64,000 nucleotides of DNA from Vibrio zhugei (GTDB taxonomy: Bacteria; Pseudomonadota; Gammaproteobacteria; Enterobacterales; Vibrionaceae). Numbering within the stretch: the first letter of the stretch is position 1; each line of letters begins with the position of its first letter. Where the stretch lies: assembly GCF_003716875.1 (NCBI RefSeq), contig NZ_CP033077.1:744001-808000 (forward strand), written 5' to 3'. The notes under the pieces are model-generated. The model ran no database searches. It was given only the letters and a program-made list of their open reading frames with translations, and was not told where the DNA came from. Positions 38,601 to 47,816 of the stretch are shown here, in pieces. The position numbers and the translations under genes were made by a program.

Positions 38601-39142
38601 TGATTGCGATACAGGGATTGGCTATGACAATAGTTATTCAGATCCAGCTTACGCATCCACTTTTTGCGATCCGGTGCGTGCGAGCGCATGTGCTCACACA
38701 CGCGCCATGTCCAGCGGTGATAACTAAAGCCGAGATACAGTGTGTGTTTCGCGGGATAAGACAAATACACCTTACTTTCACCGGCACTGCCACGCTCTTC
38801 TGGAGCGTTGCTGGATTCGTCGGCGCCCCAATCGTATTTGATCAAATCCGCCCCATCGACTTGATATTCGTGGAAGGTTTCTCCATCTTCATCATACACA
38901 TACAGCCAACCATCACGCAGGCGTCGCATGGTGTATTTGGCATGCTCTAACTCAAACGGGCCTTGCCAGTCACCCTCTTCAGGCAGTGAGTTGAGCTGAT
39001 TGCCTTGCTCATCCACATCATCAATGGCGTAACGCACAGGAATAATCGCCACGCCTTCACCACTGACTGGGCAGCTTTTAGCGGGTGAATTCGGATCCGT
39101 ATCGCTACCGTTTTGTTTACTTTGTTGTACTGGGTTCGCCAT
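35642..39142 (-). CDS. vasX: VasX-like T6SS effector with MIX motif and C-terminal membrane-inserting region
   Basis: Antibacterial (possibly also anti-eukaryotic) T6SS effector, 1166 residues. Residues 23-45 (KSCPVSGEGVAIIPVRYAI) and the MIX core RRLRDGWLYVYDE at 73-85 mark the VasX N-terminal region used for delivery. A long helical middle follows. The last third contains several hydrophobic segments (LIAVLNVINLISVS; AGAFGAVAAAL; GFKFGALALQAGISLTQVGL; FVTGLWVAGIVYLLATVLIAIF), consistent with a colicin-like pore former. It lies between its DUF4123 chaperone and its immunity gene. The last 50 residues are duplicated as orphan remnants at 29032 and 32827. Pore activity is by homology and topology. 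Confidence 0.82.
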   Translation of the reverse strand: MANPVQQSKQNGSDTDPNSPAKSCPVSGEGVAIIPVRYAIDDVDEQGNQLNSLPEEGDWQGPFELEHAKYTMRRLRDGWLYVYDEDGETFHEYQVDGADLIKYDWGADESSNAPEERGSAGESKVYLSYPAKHTLYLGFSYHRWTWRVCEHMRSHAPDRKKWMRKLDLNNYCHSQSLYRNHAGYYEGLTKAVADIDDGGSLLHKDMFATTCTPLKQTDTTQSEPEDLGLGWLHGFNGSDDEFMKMNGIDDKPVTLPFNPTPERDALEQRLNDTPLVKVKPRATIDDYSLPDKTKGVFIALDDPLADLCDLTAQLAQAWAEKERVIGSEQNTHKVRMAEITRKIAAVPVPETLHDTDELSAAELAEHLKTDPVLELRYEERLNQLLQIDYKINQKAEASSSNSNSLLAMDSKTARNIAKMQYPNFDNDIQQLKSQCGIDINKALREQYRKLKESEIPEQARLFDDDGEQGLYSFLLDFYQQTQGKNAVITQRFNELEAAVRQLSKNPLAFGLDNQHSFDQAYFLSMASQVVLMLKNTAIDEALTQRFARLMSLDNPDNLVSLAPFALSKEVWEAIEKLNPIHEHNISAASFGSVGDWGNVLGRIAESQAFIYETRLDDQQWYQALVLPVRKSLEAFKTVYQSHASGALSAIVDNVVSLKSTTTSNPNANALHSLTNAFRVMLMHRLGGSENALVTANHQYQAELQQYQNKILDYQRRLTLFRNQVARGGMGVNDKHLSKTQQAFESEKVQLELDKPEFVTLANQELRNQARTIKEKVLNNINNSKEAWNKLGGLGSLIAVLNVINLISVSNTYEFKNNENDSFDAADRELISTWAWTANAVISVFRDKSWALVQKEGWHKMVISDVLSLEEGKNLANKLIIRTLAAGAFGAVAAALEGTNCWDEIWSHSNSGAEKVLYGFKFGALALQAGISLTQVGLSLAIRSGAQLSLGVMFAPIFVTGLWVAGIVYLLATVLIAIFTLPKMAKWLRQSTWGIDTNDEWSVEEEIKRLENLIYQPNVFLEKVNIQTVVSDYMNMVEQTYDWALKIFIPKVFAGRTMGLNISTQYRVPTNISEFDSEKVAPKLVNTQGAWSTDQESKAPIYTVVLPKQDDIVYNIFLDLPSNILSTEKIGYVTSTQGKNQGPLELKSAQHVLRQPVTVNELTVSAS

Positions 39143-39146
39143 TGGA

Positions 39147-40025
39147 TTATTCTCCTACCTTGCCTTGTACTGACGTTTCATAATATGCCCATGCCATCTC
39201 TGCGGCTTTTTCTATGCGTTGCGAAGGGGTGGATACCGACGGTTTCGTCATTAATGTGTAGATATTAGGATGGCGCTTTTCAATGTGTTTCGGGTTATCC
39301 CCGACACACGCCAACACGTTAAAGTATTGCAACAAATCACGCTCGGTCGTAAAGCCTTGTTGATAGCCTGTTGCGGCATGCGCATCAATCCAACGGCCAA
39401 AATCAGACTGCTTACTACGCTCCTCAGGGAAGCAACGATCAAGGTGCGCGGCAATGGTTTCTAGGCTATTGCGCCAAGCAATGCGCCCCAACTCTTCCCA
39501 CACTTTATCATTGAGCACAAACATCGTCTCGTCATCGAGTGCGATTGGGGTTTTAGGCGCATGCAGGACCTGCCATCCTAAGCGCGTGGGTAACCATGCC
39601 GTTTGTATTGCGCCCCAAAAAGGCGAGTCAGCATGACTTAATAAGACCCATGCCACTTCTGAATGGGCCATTTTAAGCATGACATCACTGCCATACGGCG
39701 CCTGTACTTGAATAAAACGGCGATAATAATCACGCAGGTGGTCGAGCGGTGCATCTGAGCTAAAAAAGAAGCCTGCCGTGATATCATTGAGACTAAAGAA
39801 CCATTGTCTCACCTCTGCCGTCGCACGAATAATATACGGAGAGACCGATTTCAATGCATCATAAGGGGCATACAAATACATTGGCTCAATATCCAAATGA
39901 CTGGATAATTGGTATAAACGCGTCGCAAGATTGTCCACTTGGCCGCCATCAATAAACAAATACAGCGGCGTATTCGCATCTTGCTCAGCAAATGACGGTT
40001 TTAAATCGCGTAACTGAAATATCAT
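39147..40025 (-). CDS. DUF4123 effector chaperone/adaptor (VasW-like)
   Basis: Cytosolic adaptor of 292 residues that loads a cognate effector onto VgrG. The N-terminal DUF4123 region shows YLFIDGGQV, YLYAPYDALKSVSPYII and HADSPFWGAI. It sits between vgrG (5 bp gap) and the effector (4 bp gap), the place of VasW/Tap proteins in V. cholerae auxiliary cluster 2. The decayed copy of the cluster has no counterpart. Confidence 0.88.
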   Translation of the reverse strand: MIFQLRDLKPSFAEQDANTPLYLFIDGGQVDNLATRLYQLSSHLDIEPMYLYAPYDALKSVSPYIIRATAEVRQWFFSLNDITAGFFFSSDAPLDHLRDYYRRFIQVQAPYGSDVMLKMAHSEVAWVLLSHADSPFWGAIQTAWLPTRLGWQVLHAPKTPIALDDETMFVLNDKVWEELGRIAWRNSLETIAAHLDRCFPEERSKQSDFGRWIDAHAATGYQQGFTTERDLLQYFNVLACVGDNPKHIEKRHPNIYTLMTKPSVSTPSQRIEKAAEMAWAYYETSVQGKVGE

Positions 40026-40030
40026 CGCCT

Positions 40031-42163
40031 TTATTTCGCCTTACAGTTTTCGGCCACAGGGGCTTTTCCTTTCAATGCTTCCACTTGCTGACCCACCGCC
40101 AACTCATCTAACTGAGCCACGTTCTCTTGCGGGACGTCAGCCGACTTGATCTCTTCACTCGCCCCAGTTTGCGATGCCACCGCACTGGGCATAACGGCTT
40201 CGGCTAAGGCTTTGACTTCTTTGAGTGCTTTAGGCAGTAAGGCAGCGAGTCCGGCATAGCCTGAGCCTGCGCCTGCGCTGCCGCCAGAGTTGATGTTAAT
40301 CGCGGAGCCGACCACCGTGACTCCGGCGGCGTCCATTTTGATAAAGCTACCGCCGACTTTGAGGGTCATTTCATCGCCGCCGTTTAACACAATCTTATTC
40401 CCAGCTTTAAGGTGCACTTCACTGCCCGCATCCACAATGGTTTTGTCCGTGACTTTTTGTTGCAGTGAGCCTTTGACATCCACATTGTGATTTTTGGTAA
40501 TTTTAGTGCGGCTCTCTCCACGGATCGTCAAGTGACGGTTATTTTTGACTTGGCTATAACTATCGCGATCAACGGTGAGATGTTTATCGTTATGAATCAG
40601 CTGTGTATGATCGTTTTCAATCAGCCCCTCATAGTCTTTTTGCGCATGCACATGAATTTGCTCGCTGTCCGCTTGGTCTTCAAAACTCAGTTCATTAAAC
40701 CCTTCCCCTTGATGGGTCTCAGAGCGGATCACGGTTTTGGTTTTATTATCCGGCAGTGGATAAGGCGCGGTATTGGTCGCATGATAAGTACGGCCGGTGA
40801 TGATCGGCTGATCAGGGTCGCCATTTAAAAACGAGACAATCACTTCGTGGCCAATCCGTGGAATGGCAAGCATGCCATATTGCGAGCCTGCCCAACCTTG
40901 TGACACGCGTACCCAGCATGAGCTATGTTCATCGGCAGACGAATATCGGTCCCATGGAAAATGCACTTTCACACGCCCGTTATCGTCACAGAAAATTTCT
41001 TCCCCTTTCGGCCCCACAACTATCGCCATCATTGGCCCATCCACCAGCGGTTTCGGCTGCGGGGTGGCACGCCAATTCACCGTGCTGGGAATCGCCGTAA
41101 ACTGGTTTGAGTAAGTGGTGGCGCCACTGCCGCCTTCTTCTTCTAATGCTTGAGGCTGGGTGCCTTGATGGGTGACCGCCACCAGCACATAATCGGCATT
41201 CATCGCCGTATCAAGGTGCTCAGAAAGCGTGAAACCATACCCCGCTCGCAACGCCGCTTGGTTGCTTTTCCCGCGGAAGGTTTTGGCTTCACGGCGCAGG
41301 TACTCTAAACGAATTTGGTTAAACGCTTTACCGGATTCATCATCTTTGAACCGACCAGGCGAATCAAAATGTTCGTAATCGGTCAATTGATAGTCCATAT
41401 TTTGCCCACGCGCTTGCTGAGCAAATTGATACGCTGGCTTTTTAAAACTGTAATCTTGCAACGCCGTGCTACTGACTTCGCTGCGAGTATGGGCATTCAA
41501 TTGTGAAATATACGGCTCATCATTGGTGCCACCTGCCAGCGCATTATAGGGAACCGGCGCACTGAGTGACGGCAAGTTGGCGCTTGCATCGGTAAACACT
41601 AACGTGTGCTTGCCTTGCTCATGGGTAAAGTTATACACCAGTCCCTCTTCGGCGGCGAGACGATGTAAAAAGGCTAAATCCGTTTCCCGGTATTGCACAC
41701 AAAACTCGCGCTGAGCACACGTCCGTTGCAAATTAAAGGCATAATCATTAATGCCCATTTCTTGTAGCAAGGTGGACAAGATGTCAGGGACCGTTTTGAG
41801 CTGAAAGATACGGCTGTTTTGACGTAAGGATAACCGTTCCAGTGTGGGGACCAGCGTTAAAGAATAATAGGTAAAGCGATGACCAATATCGCCTTGCGTA
41901 AACTGGCGTACAATACCATTGATACGCTGCACCACCTCGTCATTACGAAACACAGTGACATCCACGGCTCTATCCACCACCTGCGGTGGCGTGATGGTCG
42001 ATTGTCGGCTTGCTAATTCAAATCGATAGTGAAAGCCGTAGCACGGTTGCCCTTTGAAGACACTCTCTGATAACGATTCATGCCCTTCAAAGCGATGGAC
42101 AACCAACGTATCGTCATCTAACCCATCGATTTTAATTGAAAAACCTAGCTTAGCCATACCCAT
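40031..42163 (-). CDS. vgrG: T6SS spike protein VgrG
   Basis: Spike of the contractile injection machine, 710 residues. The N-terminal two thirds are the gp27/gp5-like core ([20 protein letters not shown]; the OB-fold region ends [38 protein letters not shown]). This is followed by the [25 protein letters not shown] hinge and beta-prism repeats. The C-terminus is a short polar tail without a toxin domain, so the cargo is the separate VasX-like effector. A start at 42163 or two codons later is possible; AGGA lies just upstream. The bases between about 41100 and 41461 are almost identical to 31930-32288 in the truncated copy. Confidence 0.93.
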   Translation of the reverse strand: MGMAKLGFSIKIDGLDDDTLVVHRFEGHESLSESVFKGQPCYGFHYRFELASRQSTITPPQVVDRAVDVTVFRNDEVVQRINGIVRQFTQGDIGHRFTYYSLTLVPTLERLSLRQNSRIFQLKTVPDILSTLLQEMGINDYAFNLQRTCAQREFCVQYRETDLAFLHRLAAEEGLVYNFTHEQGKHTLVFTDASANLPSLSAPVPYNALAGGTNDEPYISQLNAHTRSEVSSTALQDYSFKKPAYQFAQQARGQNMDYQLTDYEHFDSPGRFKDDESGKAFNQIRLEYLRREAKTFRGKSNQAALRAGYGFTLSEHLDTAMNADYVLVAVTHQGTQPQALEEEGGSGATTYSNQFTAIPSTVNWRATPQPKPLVDGPMMAIVVGPKGEEIFCDDNGRVKVHFPWDRYSSADEHSSCWVRVSQGWAGSQYGMLAIPRIGHEVIVSFLNGDPDQPIITGRTYHATNTAPYPLPDNKTKTVIRSETHQGEGFNELSFEDQADSEQIHVHAQKDYEGLIENDHTQLIHNDKHLTVDRDSYSQVKNNRHLTIRGESRTKITKNHNVDVKGSLQQKVTDKTIVDAGSEVHLKAGNKIVLNGGDEMTLKVGGSFIKMDAAGVTVVGSAININSGGSAGAGSGYAGLAALLPKALKEVKALAEAVMPSAVASQTGASEEIKSADVPQENVAQLDELAVGQQVEALKGKAPVAENCKAK

Positions 42164-42188
42164 GATTCCTATACGTTCTTAAAACAGT

Positions 42189-42267
42189 AAAACCTTAAGC
42201 TCAGAACACCATACAATGCGTTGAGCTTAAGGTTCAATAGTTCGCCTACCCCGTGGGGTAGGCGAAT
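42189..42267 (-). terminator. Two strong hairpins between hcp and vgrG
   Basis: The first met by RNA polymerase is TTCGCCTACCCC / GGGGTAGGCGAA (42241-42266, perfect 12 bp). The second is AACCTTAAGCTCA / TGAGCTTAAGGTT (42191-42234) followed by TTTACTGTTTT. They would protect the hcp 3' end and partially terminate, giving much more Hcp than VgrG. Confidence 0.75.
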
Positions 42268-42286
42268 CGTTCGCAAGCGTGGTGAA

Positions 42287-42805
42287 TTACGCTTCGACTG
42301 GTTTACGCCAGTCATCAGAACCTGAAGTTCCTGCGTTGATGTGATCCCAAGTGATTTTACGGTAAGACAGAGAAACCGTAACGTTTTGGGTAAAGTCTGC
42401 TTTCGCTGGATCTTGACAGTGTGGCATTTCACAATGAATATCAACGATCGATGCATTTTCAAGCTTGGTAGTAAAGAAGTTTTCTTGTTTACCTTCAATA
42501 GAAGTACGGTACCATTTTAGTTCTACTGTTGACATTTTTTCACCAGATGCCAATGCGTTATATAGCAATGGAACCGCTTTGTTTAGTGCAACAGTGAATT
42601 TAAAGGGTTTGTGAGCACGTTGACCAGATGGCTGACCAGATTGTGGATCAGTCGGTACTGTCACGTTGTGATCAAATTGTTGAACCAACATTTCGTCTTC
42701 GTGACCTTCAACAAATGAGTCACCGATTGAATCTGCGGTACATGCACCAGCAGTAATAAGACCCTGAGTTTGACCTTCAATTGAGATATAACATGGAGTT
42801 GGCAT
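42287..42805 (-). CDS. hcp: T6SS tube protein Hcp
   Basis: Ring-forming inner-tube subunit, secreted with each firing, 172 residues, the standard length. Landmarks are MPTPCYISIEGQTQGLITAG, the VQQFDHNVTVPTDPQSG segment, KFTVALNKAVPLLYNAL and the C-terminal VSLSYRKITWDH. AAAGGA lies 8 nt before the ATG. First gene of the auxiliary cluster, behind a sigma54-type promoter and separated from vgrG by two hairpins. Confidence 0.95.
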   Translation of the reverse strand: MPTPCYISIEGQTQGLITAGACTADSIGDSFVEGHEDEMLVQQFDHNVTVPTDPQSGQPSGQRAHKPFKFTVALNKAVPLLYNALASGEKMSTVELKWYRTSIEGKQENFFTTKLENASIVDIHCEMPHCQDPAKADFTQNVTVSLSYRKITWDHINAGTSGSDDWRKPVEA

Positions 42806-42862
42806 TGCAAATTCCTTTCTAAAAAATGATTGATGCGCACAGCGCGATGTCCCTATAGAAAG

Positions 42863-42878
42863 AGCAAGGTCGATGCCA
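42863..42878 (-). promoter_or_regulatory. Sigma54 promoter of the hcp operon
   Basis: The minus strand reads TGGCATCGACCTTGCT: GG and GC are exactly 10 nt apart, matching TGGCAC-N5-TTGC. It lies about 58 nt before the hcp ATG. In V. cholerae the hcp auxiliary clusters depend on RpoN and the enhancer-binding protein VasH. Confidence 0.8.
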
Positions 42879-42949
42879 ATATTATCATCTATAAAAATCA
42901 GTCACTTATAATAAACAATTCATAATTAAAGCAACAAGCTGCCTAATTA

Positions 42950-42967
42950 TGAGCAAGATCTTGCTCA
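42950..42967. promoter_or_regulatory. 18-bp perfect palindrome upstream of the hcp promoter
   Basis: TGAGCAAGATCTTGCTCA is centred about 80 bp before the -24 element, a usual distance for a sigma54 enhancer-binding protein. A good candidate for the VasH upstream activating site. Confidence 0.55.
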
Positions 42968-43006
42968 GCGGGCAAGTTAACGATCGGGGCTCAATAAGAA
43001 AGTGTG

Positions 43007-43026
43007 ATCCCGCTTCAAAGCGGGAT
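43007..43026. other. Hairpin in the hcp-glgB gap
   Basis: ATCCCGCTT pairs with AAGCGGGAT around two bases. It could be a second terminator for glgB transcription running toward hcp. The rest of 42806-43146 holds the hcp control region described above. Confidence 0.45.
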
Positions 43027-43065
43027 TGTGCACAAAATTTGCCGGTGAGATACCGTTATTGAAAG

Positions 43066-43103
43066 AGAAAAAACGCCCGATTTATAGTGTAAATCGAGCG
43101 TCA
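43066..43103 (-). terminator. Terminator of glgB
   Basis: On the minus strand ACGCTCGATTTA pairs with TAAATCGGGCGT (one mismatch), followed by T6, about 45 bp after the glgB stop. Confidence 0.8.
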
Positions 43104-43146
43104 TTTCACGACACATTCACCATTTAGCGATCGACTCAAAGAACAC

Positions 43147-45333
43147 TTAATCAATGAGTTTATAAAATACCGTCGCTAAAGGTGGAAGACGTAAGTGCAA
43201 CGAGTTTGGTAGACCTTGACTCTCTCTCTCTTCGGACTGTACTAACGTATGCACCATATAATCACTGCCGTCATAGCGACCATCATCGGTATTCATGAGC
43301 AATTGATATTGACCTGCCTGTGGAATACCAAGACGAAAATCATCATGTGGTACTGGAGTAAAATTACTGATCACCAAAATACGTTGCCCATCGGCACTCA
43401 AACGTTCATGCGCGAGAATGCTTGCCTCATCAGCATCAGACAACCGCCATTCAAAGCCAGCGGGTTCATTATCTAACTGGTATAACGCTGGCTCAGCACA
43501 GTAGCAATGGTTCAGATCTCGCACTAATGTTTGCATCCCTTTATGACGAGGGAAAGCCAGCAAAAACCATTGCAATTGATCGTCATGGTTCCATTCGCTG
43601 GTTTGCGCGAACTCCGATCCCATGAAATTGAGCTTTTTACCCGGTTGTGCATACATATACCCAAAGAACGCCCGTAAATTGGCGGTTTGCTGCCATTCGT
43701 CTCCCGGCATCTTGTAAATCAGAGAGCGTTTGCCATGCACCACCTCATCATGAGACAAGGATAAAATGTAATTTTCGCTGTGCGCATAAATCAATGGAAA
43801 CGTAATGGTGTTGTGATGGTAACGACGGTGAATCGGATCTTGCGCCATATAATCTAAACTGTCGTGCATCCACCCCATGTTCCATTTAAAGCCAAATCCG
43901 AGCCCACCTAAGAACGTAGGCGCTGACACGCCCGGATACGCGGTGGACTCCTCTGCAATGGTCATCGCATTCGGGAAATGGCGATACACTTCTTCATTCA
44001 TCCATTTGAGCATGGCGATGGCATCGTAATTTTCTCGTCCACCATCGATATTGGGCACCCACTGGTCATGCTCTCTTGAATAATCAAGATACAACAGGGA
44101 AGCAACCGCATCGACGCGAATCCCATCAATATGAAACTGCTCGAACCAATACAGCGCATTAGACACCAAAAAGCGACGAACATGCTCTTTACCCATATCA
44201 TAAATATAGGAATTCCAATCTTGGTGCCATCCGCGTCGTGGATCGGGATCATGAAACAGTGGCGTACCGTCAAAATTCGCCAATCCATGACTGTCGGCGG
44301 GAAAATGGGCAGGCACCCAATCAAGCACCACCCCGATATTGGCTTGATGGCATTGATCCACAAAATATTTAAAATCGTCGGGGGAGCCAAAACGACTCGT
44401 CGGGGCAAATAATCCGACCGGCTGGTAACCCCACGAGCCATAAAATGGGTATTCAGAGACGGGCATCAACTCAACATGGGTATACCCCATATCCGTTAAG
44501 TAGGGAACAAGCTCATCCGCCAATTCACGATAGGTCAAAAACCGATGATCATCTCCTCGACGCCAAGAGCCGGCATGCAACTCATAGAAGGACAAAGGCT
44601 GTCTGCGCTTATCCGTCACAGGTCGTGTTTGCCACTCTGTATCGTGCCATTGATATTGCGAATGATCATAAGTAACCGAGGCCAAGGATGGGTATTGCTC
44701 AGCCTGAAATCCCCATGGATCGGCGCGGTGCGGTAAGAGCTCGCCGTTGGGACCTTTGAGCTCAAATTTATATTGTGAGCCTTGTGGTAGGTTGGGAATG
44801 AAAATGCCCCATAAGCCATAATCGAGCCGCTGCATTGGCGTACGACGGCCATCCCAATAGTTAAACTCCCCCACTAAGCTGCACGTTGAGGCATGCGGCG
44901 CAAACACCAGAAAACGCGTACCTTGAATGGTTTTTCCATCGCGCTGTAAGTCAACCACTTGCGCGCCCATTTCATGATACATGGTGACCGGTGTATGCAG
45001 CGCCTCATAATCGACATAAATATCATGATACTGGTAGGGATCATCAAGCACTTGCTGCTGACCCGCCCAATCAATGGCAAGCTGATAATGGGTCAAGCGA
45101 AGATCGCGATCCTGAGACAAGACAAATCCGCCCTCACCTTCGCGCTGCATCACCATTGGATCTTCTCCGTCAATGATCACAGAGACATGATCAGCACCCG
45201 GCATCCAGACGCGTAATGCGCCTTGATCGTGTGGAAGGTATGGACCTAACACACCAAACGGGTCGGCGCATTTCACCTGTTCAAGCGATTGGTAAATGGT
45301 GTGCAATTTCGATGGTTTATTCAATATAGTCAA
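43147..45333 (-). CDS. glgB: 1,4-alpha-glucan branching enzyme GlgB
   Basis: GH13 enzyme that makes the alpha-1,6 branches of glycogen, about 728 residues as in other proteobacteria. An N-terminal domain ([11 protein letters not shown]) and CBM48 ([23 protein letters not shown]) precede the barrel: [10 protein letters not shown] (region I), [13 protein letters not shown] (II, nucleophile), [10 protein letters not shown] (III, Glu), [14 protein letters not shown] (IV). The open frame extends to an ATG at 45402, but a TTG at 45333, 10 nt after GGGAG, gives the usual N-terminus and is chosen with moderate certainty. It is downstream of malQ in the same orientation. Confidence 0.9.
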   Translation of the reverse strand: MTILNKPSKLHTIYQSLEQVKCADPFGVLGPYLPHDQGALRVWMPGADHVSVIIDGEDPMVMQREGEGGFVLSQDRDLRLTHYQLAIDWAGQQQVLDDPYQYHDIYVDYEALHTPVTMYHEMGAQVVDLQRDGKTIQGTRFLVFAPHASTCSLVGEFNYWDGRRTPMQRLDYGLWGIFIPNLPQGSQYKFELKGPNGELLPHRADPWGFQAEQYPSLASVTYDHSQYQWHDTEWQTRPVTDKRRQPLSFYELHAGSWRRGDDHRFLTYRELADELVPYLTDMGYTHVELMPVSEYPFYGSWGYQPVGLFAPTSRFGSPDDFKYFVDQCHQANIGVVLDWVPAHFPADSHGLANFDGTPLFHDPDPRRGWHQDWNSYIYDMGKEHVRRFLVSNALYWFEQFHIDGIRVDAVASLLYLDYSREHDQWVPNIDGGRENYDAIAMLKWMNEEVYRHFPNAMTIAEESTAYPGVSAPTFLGGLGFGFKWNMGWMHDSLDYMAQDPIHRRYHHNTITFPLIYAHSENYILSLSHDEVVHGKRSLIYKMPGDEWQQTANLRAFFGYMYAQPGKKLNFMGSEFAQTSEWNHDDQLQWFLLAFPRHKGMQTLVRDLNHCYCAEPALYQLDNEPAGFEWRLSDADEASILAHERLSADGQRILVISNFTPVPHDDFRLGIPQAGQYQLLMNTDDGRYDGSDYMVHTLVQSEERESQGLPNSLHLRLPPLATVFYKLID

Positions 45334-45542
45334 CGTCAAAAAACTCCCGAAATTTACTGAACGCTTTCGCGTTAGACAGCAAATTTTGTCTTCCATGATC
45401 ACAAGGCAAATAGCATTCGCCTGTAAAATATCAATACCCTCTAAAGAGAATATTACGGCAATGTAATAATAGTGAAGCCTAGTACAGCATGGCGTGACCG
45501 ATACAAGATTTCTTGTCCACCAGCAAACGAAAACACGTCGGC

Positions 45543-47729
45543 TTACTCGTTGTTCTGGCTCACTTGTTCACGCTGCGTCGTTAATTGTTGTGCGATACGA
45601 TTCACCTCATCCCGCGCAAAAATTTGCTCCAAATCCTGCGAAAGTTTACGTCGCCAATTCGGATACTCATCTACCGTCCCCGGCACATTCACAGGTTTGT
45701 CCATCGCGAGCCAATCTTCCAACTGTACACTTAATAACGCTGACTGCCCAGCAGCAACATGTAACTGCAACGCATCACTCAATGCTGTACTCATCGGCAC
45801 GGACAACGCATCCATACTTATCCCTTCCGGTAAGCGATGGTGCCCAGCAACGGAGTCTAATATCTGCTGTTTATCACGTAACCTTTCATCGAATAAGCGC
45901 TGTAATACTGGCTCATCCGGATACAAACCAATCTCAGCGCCCATTTTCAGATCATCGCAATGCCAGAACCCTCGTAGGGTCGGCATATCATGAGTACATA
46001 ACGTTGCCATCGACTGTTCAGGATAATGAGAAGGAGAAATGTATCCCCCGTCGGTGGGCGATGTCTCGAAGAAAAAGACTTTGTAAGAATGGACGCCGGC
46101 ATTGCGCAACAAATCCGCCATTTCATCAGGAACGGTCCCCAAATCCTCGCCAATCACGCTGCATTGTTGTCGATGCGATTCCAACGCCAAAATAGACATC
46201 ATCTCTCTGACGGGGTAATACATATACGCACCATTAATGGCACTCTCTCCTTTCGGAATCCACCATAAACGCAATAATCCCATCACATGGTCAATCCGTA
46301 GCGCCCCGCAATGCTGCATATTGCGGCGTAATAATTCAATGAACAACTCATACCCAGTCGCTTGTAAGTGCTCAGGGTTAATCGGTGGTAATCCCCAATT
46401 CTGTCCTAATGGGCCGAGAATATCCGGTGGGGCCCCTACGCTGGCATCCAGCACGACGCTGCTATTGTCAGACCACGTTTCTGCCCCTGAATCTGCCACT
46501 CCCACCGCAAGATCTCGATAGAGGCCAATCGCCATTCCCAGCTCTATCGCCAATTGCTGAGCCTGCTCGATTTGTTCTGCGGCCACCCACTGCAAATACA
46601 AATGCAGCGCCACTTGCTCCGTGTTCTGCTCAGCAAACTCAGTCACAGCCGCATATTCATAACGGCGATACTCGTCTGGAAAAGCAGGCCATCCCCACAC
46701 GGTATTGGGTTGCTGCTGGAGGTGAGTATGCAATGCATCGAATGTCGCCTGTTGCCATAAACTCGCCCCACCCGCTTCAACAAACCGATGAAACGCCTGG
46801 GCTCGCTCAGTATTTGATGAAAGGTGCTGCTGCTTAAATTGCGCATACAACAATGGGAACGCCTGCATTTTTAACGCAGCGACCTGTGAATAATCGACCC
46901 ATTCCGTTGCTCGCGCCTGCTGTAACTGTTGTACAAAAAGCGGGCTATTGACCAATTCTTGTAACGCCTCGCTATGGGTAAACTCTGGCACCATGGTGAC
47001 ATCAATATAAAATACATTAAGCCAACGACGAGACGATGGGCTATATGGGCTGGCTGCTTCTGGATTGGCGGGAAACAACGCGTGAATCGGGTTCAAACCA
47101 ACAAAATCGCCTCCTCTCGATGCGATGTCTTTGACTAAATGCTGTAAATCCCCAAAATCTCCCATTCCCCAATTGTGGGCACTTTTTAAAGTGTATAGCT
47201 GTATGCTTGGCCCCCACAATTTTTTCCCTTGCTGTAATTCGGGCTGCTTATAACAGGATGGAGGCGCGACAATGATTCGCATGCGATAACACGAAGAGTC
47301 TCGTTTGTTGTTCACCATCAATTGATGATAGCCAAGGGGGAGATCACACGGCAACGTCACCATAATGGGGGGATCGGTGTGCTCATAATCGCCAATAACC
47401 TCACTTAATGTGCCCTGATACTGCGCTTGCTGCTCAGTCAGCACTTGCCATGACCATGTCTCCATTGAGGAGGAGGCGGGCAATTCGATAGGAAAAGTAA
47501 TGGCATCCGCTTGATTAACGACGAGAACCGTTGGAATCACGGTGTGTGTCTGTCTTTGCTCGACACTGGCTATCAGGGCTTCATCACTACTGGTGTCGTA
47601 ACCCAAAGCGAGCAACAACGCTTCGATGACACTGGGTGACACATCGGTATGCTCACCACGCGCGTTGATATAATGGTTGGCTATCGGAATAAACTCAGAG
47701 ATACGGTGCAACGTTGCGGTATTAATCAT
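45543..47729 (-). CDS. malQ: 4-alpha-glucanotransferase (amylomaltase) MalQ
   Basis: GH77 enzyme that disproportionates maltodextrins, building chains long enough for MalP, 728 residues. Seen are [12 protein letters not shown], the [16 protein letters not shown] stretch [31 protein letters not shown] (region II with nucleophile Asp), IGEDLGTVP (region III Glu) and [12 protein letters not shown] (region IV). GGGAGG lies about 10 nt before the ATG. It is co-directional with malP, 87 bp downstream of it. Confidence 0.93.
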   Translation of the reverse strand: MINTATLHRISEFIPIANHYINARGEHTDVSPSVIEALLLALGYDTSSDEALIASVEQRQTHTVIPTVLVVNQADAITFPIELPASSSMETWSWQVLTEQQAQYQGTLSEVIGDYEHTDPPIMVTLPCDLPLGYHQLMVNNKRDSSCYRMRIIVAPPSCYKQPELQQGKKLWGPSIQLYTLKSAHNWGMGDFGDLQHLVKDIASRGGDFVGLNPIHALFPANPEAASPYSPSSRRWLNVFYIDVTMVPEFTHSEALQELVNSPLFVQQLQQARATEWVDYSQVAALKMQAFPLLYAQFKQQHLSSNTERAQAFHRFVEAGGASLWQQATFDALHTHLQQQPNTVWGWPAFPDEYRRYEYAAVTEFAEQNTEQVALHLYLQWVAAEQIEQAQQLAIELGMAIGLYRDLAVGVADSGAETWSDNSSVVLDASVGAPPDILGPLGQNWGLPPINPEHLQATGYELFIELLRRNMQHCGALRIDHVMGLLRLWWIPKGESAINGAYMYYPVREMMSILALESHRQQCSVIGEDLGTVPDEMADLLRNAGVHSYKVFFFETSPTDGGYISPSHYPEQSMATLCTHDMPTLRGFWHCDDLKMGAEIGLYPDEPVLQRLFDERLRDKQQILDSVAGHHRLPEGISMDALSVPMSTALSDALQLHVAAGQSALLSVQLEDWLAMDKPVNVPGTVDEYPNWRRKLSQDLEQIFARDEVNRIAQQLTTQREQVSQNNE

Positions 47730-47779
47730 CGTCTGACAGCCTCCCAGCTTGACGTTGAATGAGCACTCTCACAATATAA

Positions 47780-47816
47780 ATAAAGGCAAAGTGAGCATTC
47801 ACTTTGCCTTTATCGA
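47780..47816 (-). terminator. Hairpin between malP and malQ
   Basis: AAAGGCAAAGTGA pairs perfectly with TCACTTTGCCTTT around GCAT and is followed by TTTATTTATAT-type sequence on the minus strand. It begins right after the malP stop; it may attenuate expression of malQ or stabilise the malP message. Confidence 0.75.
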
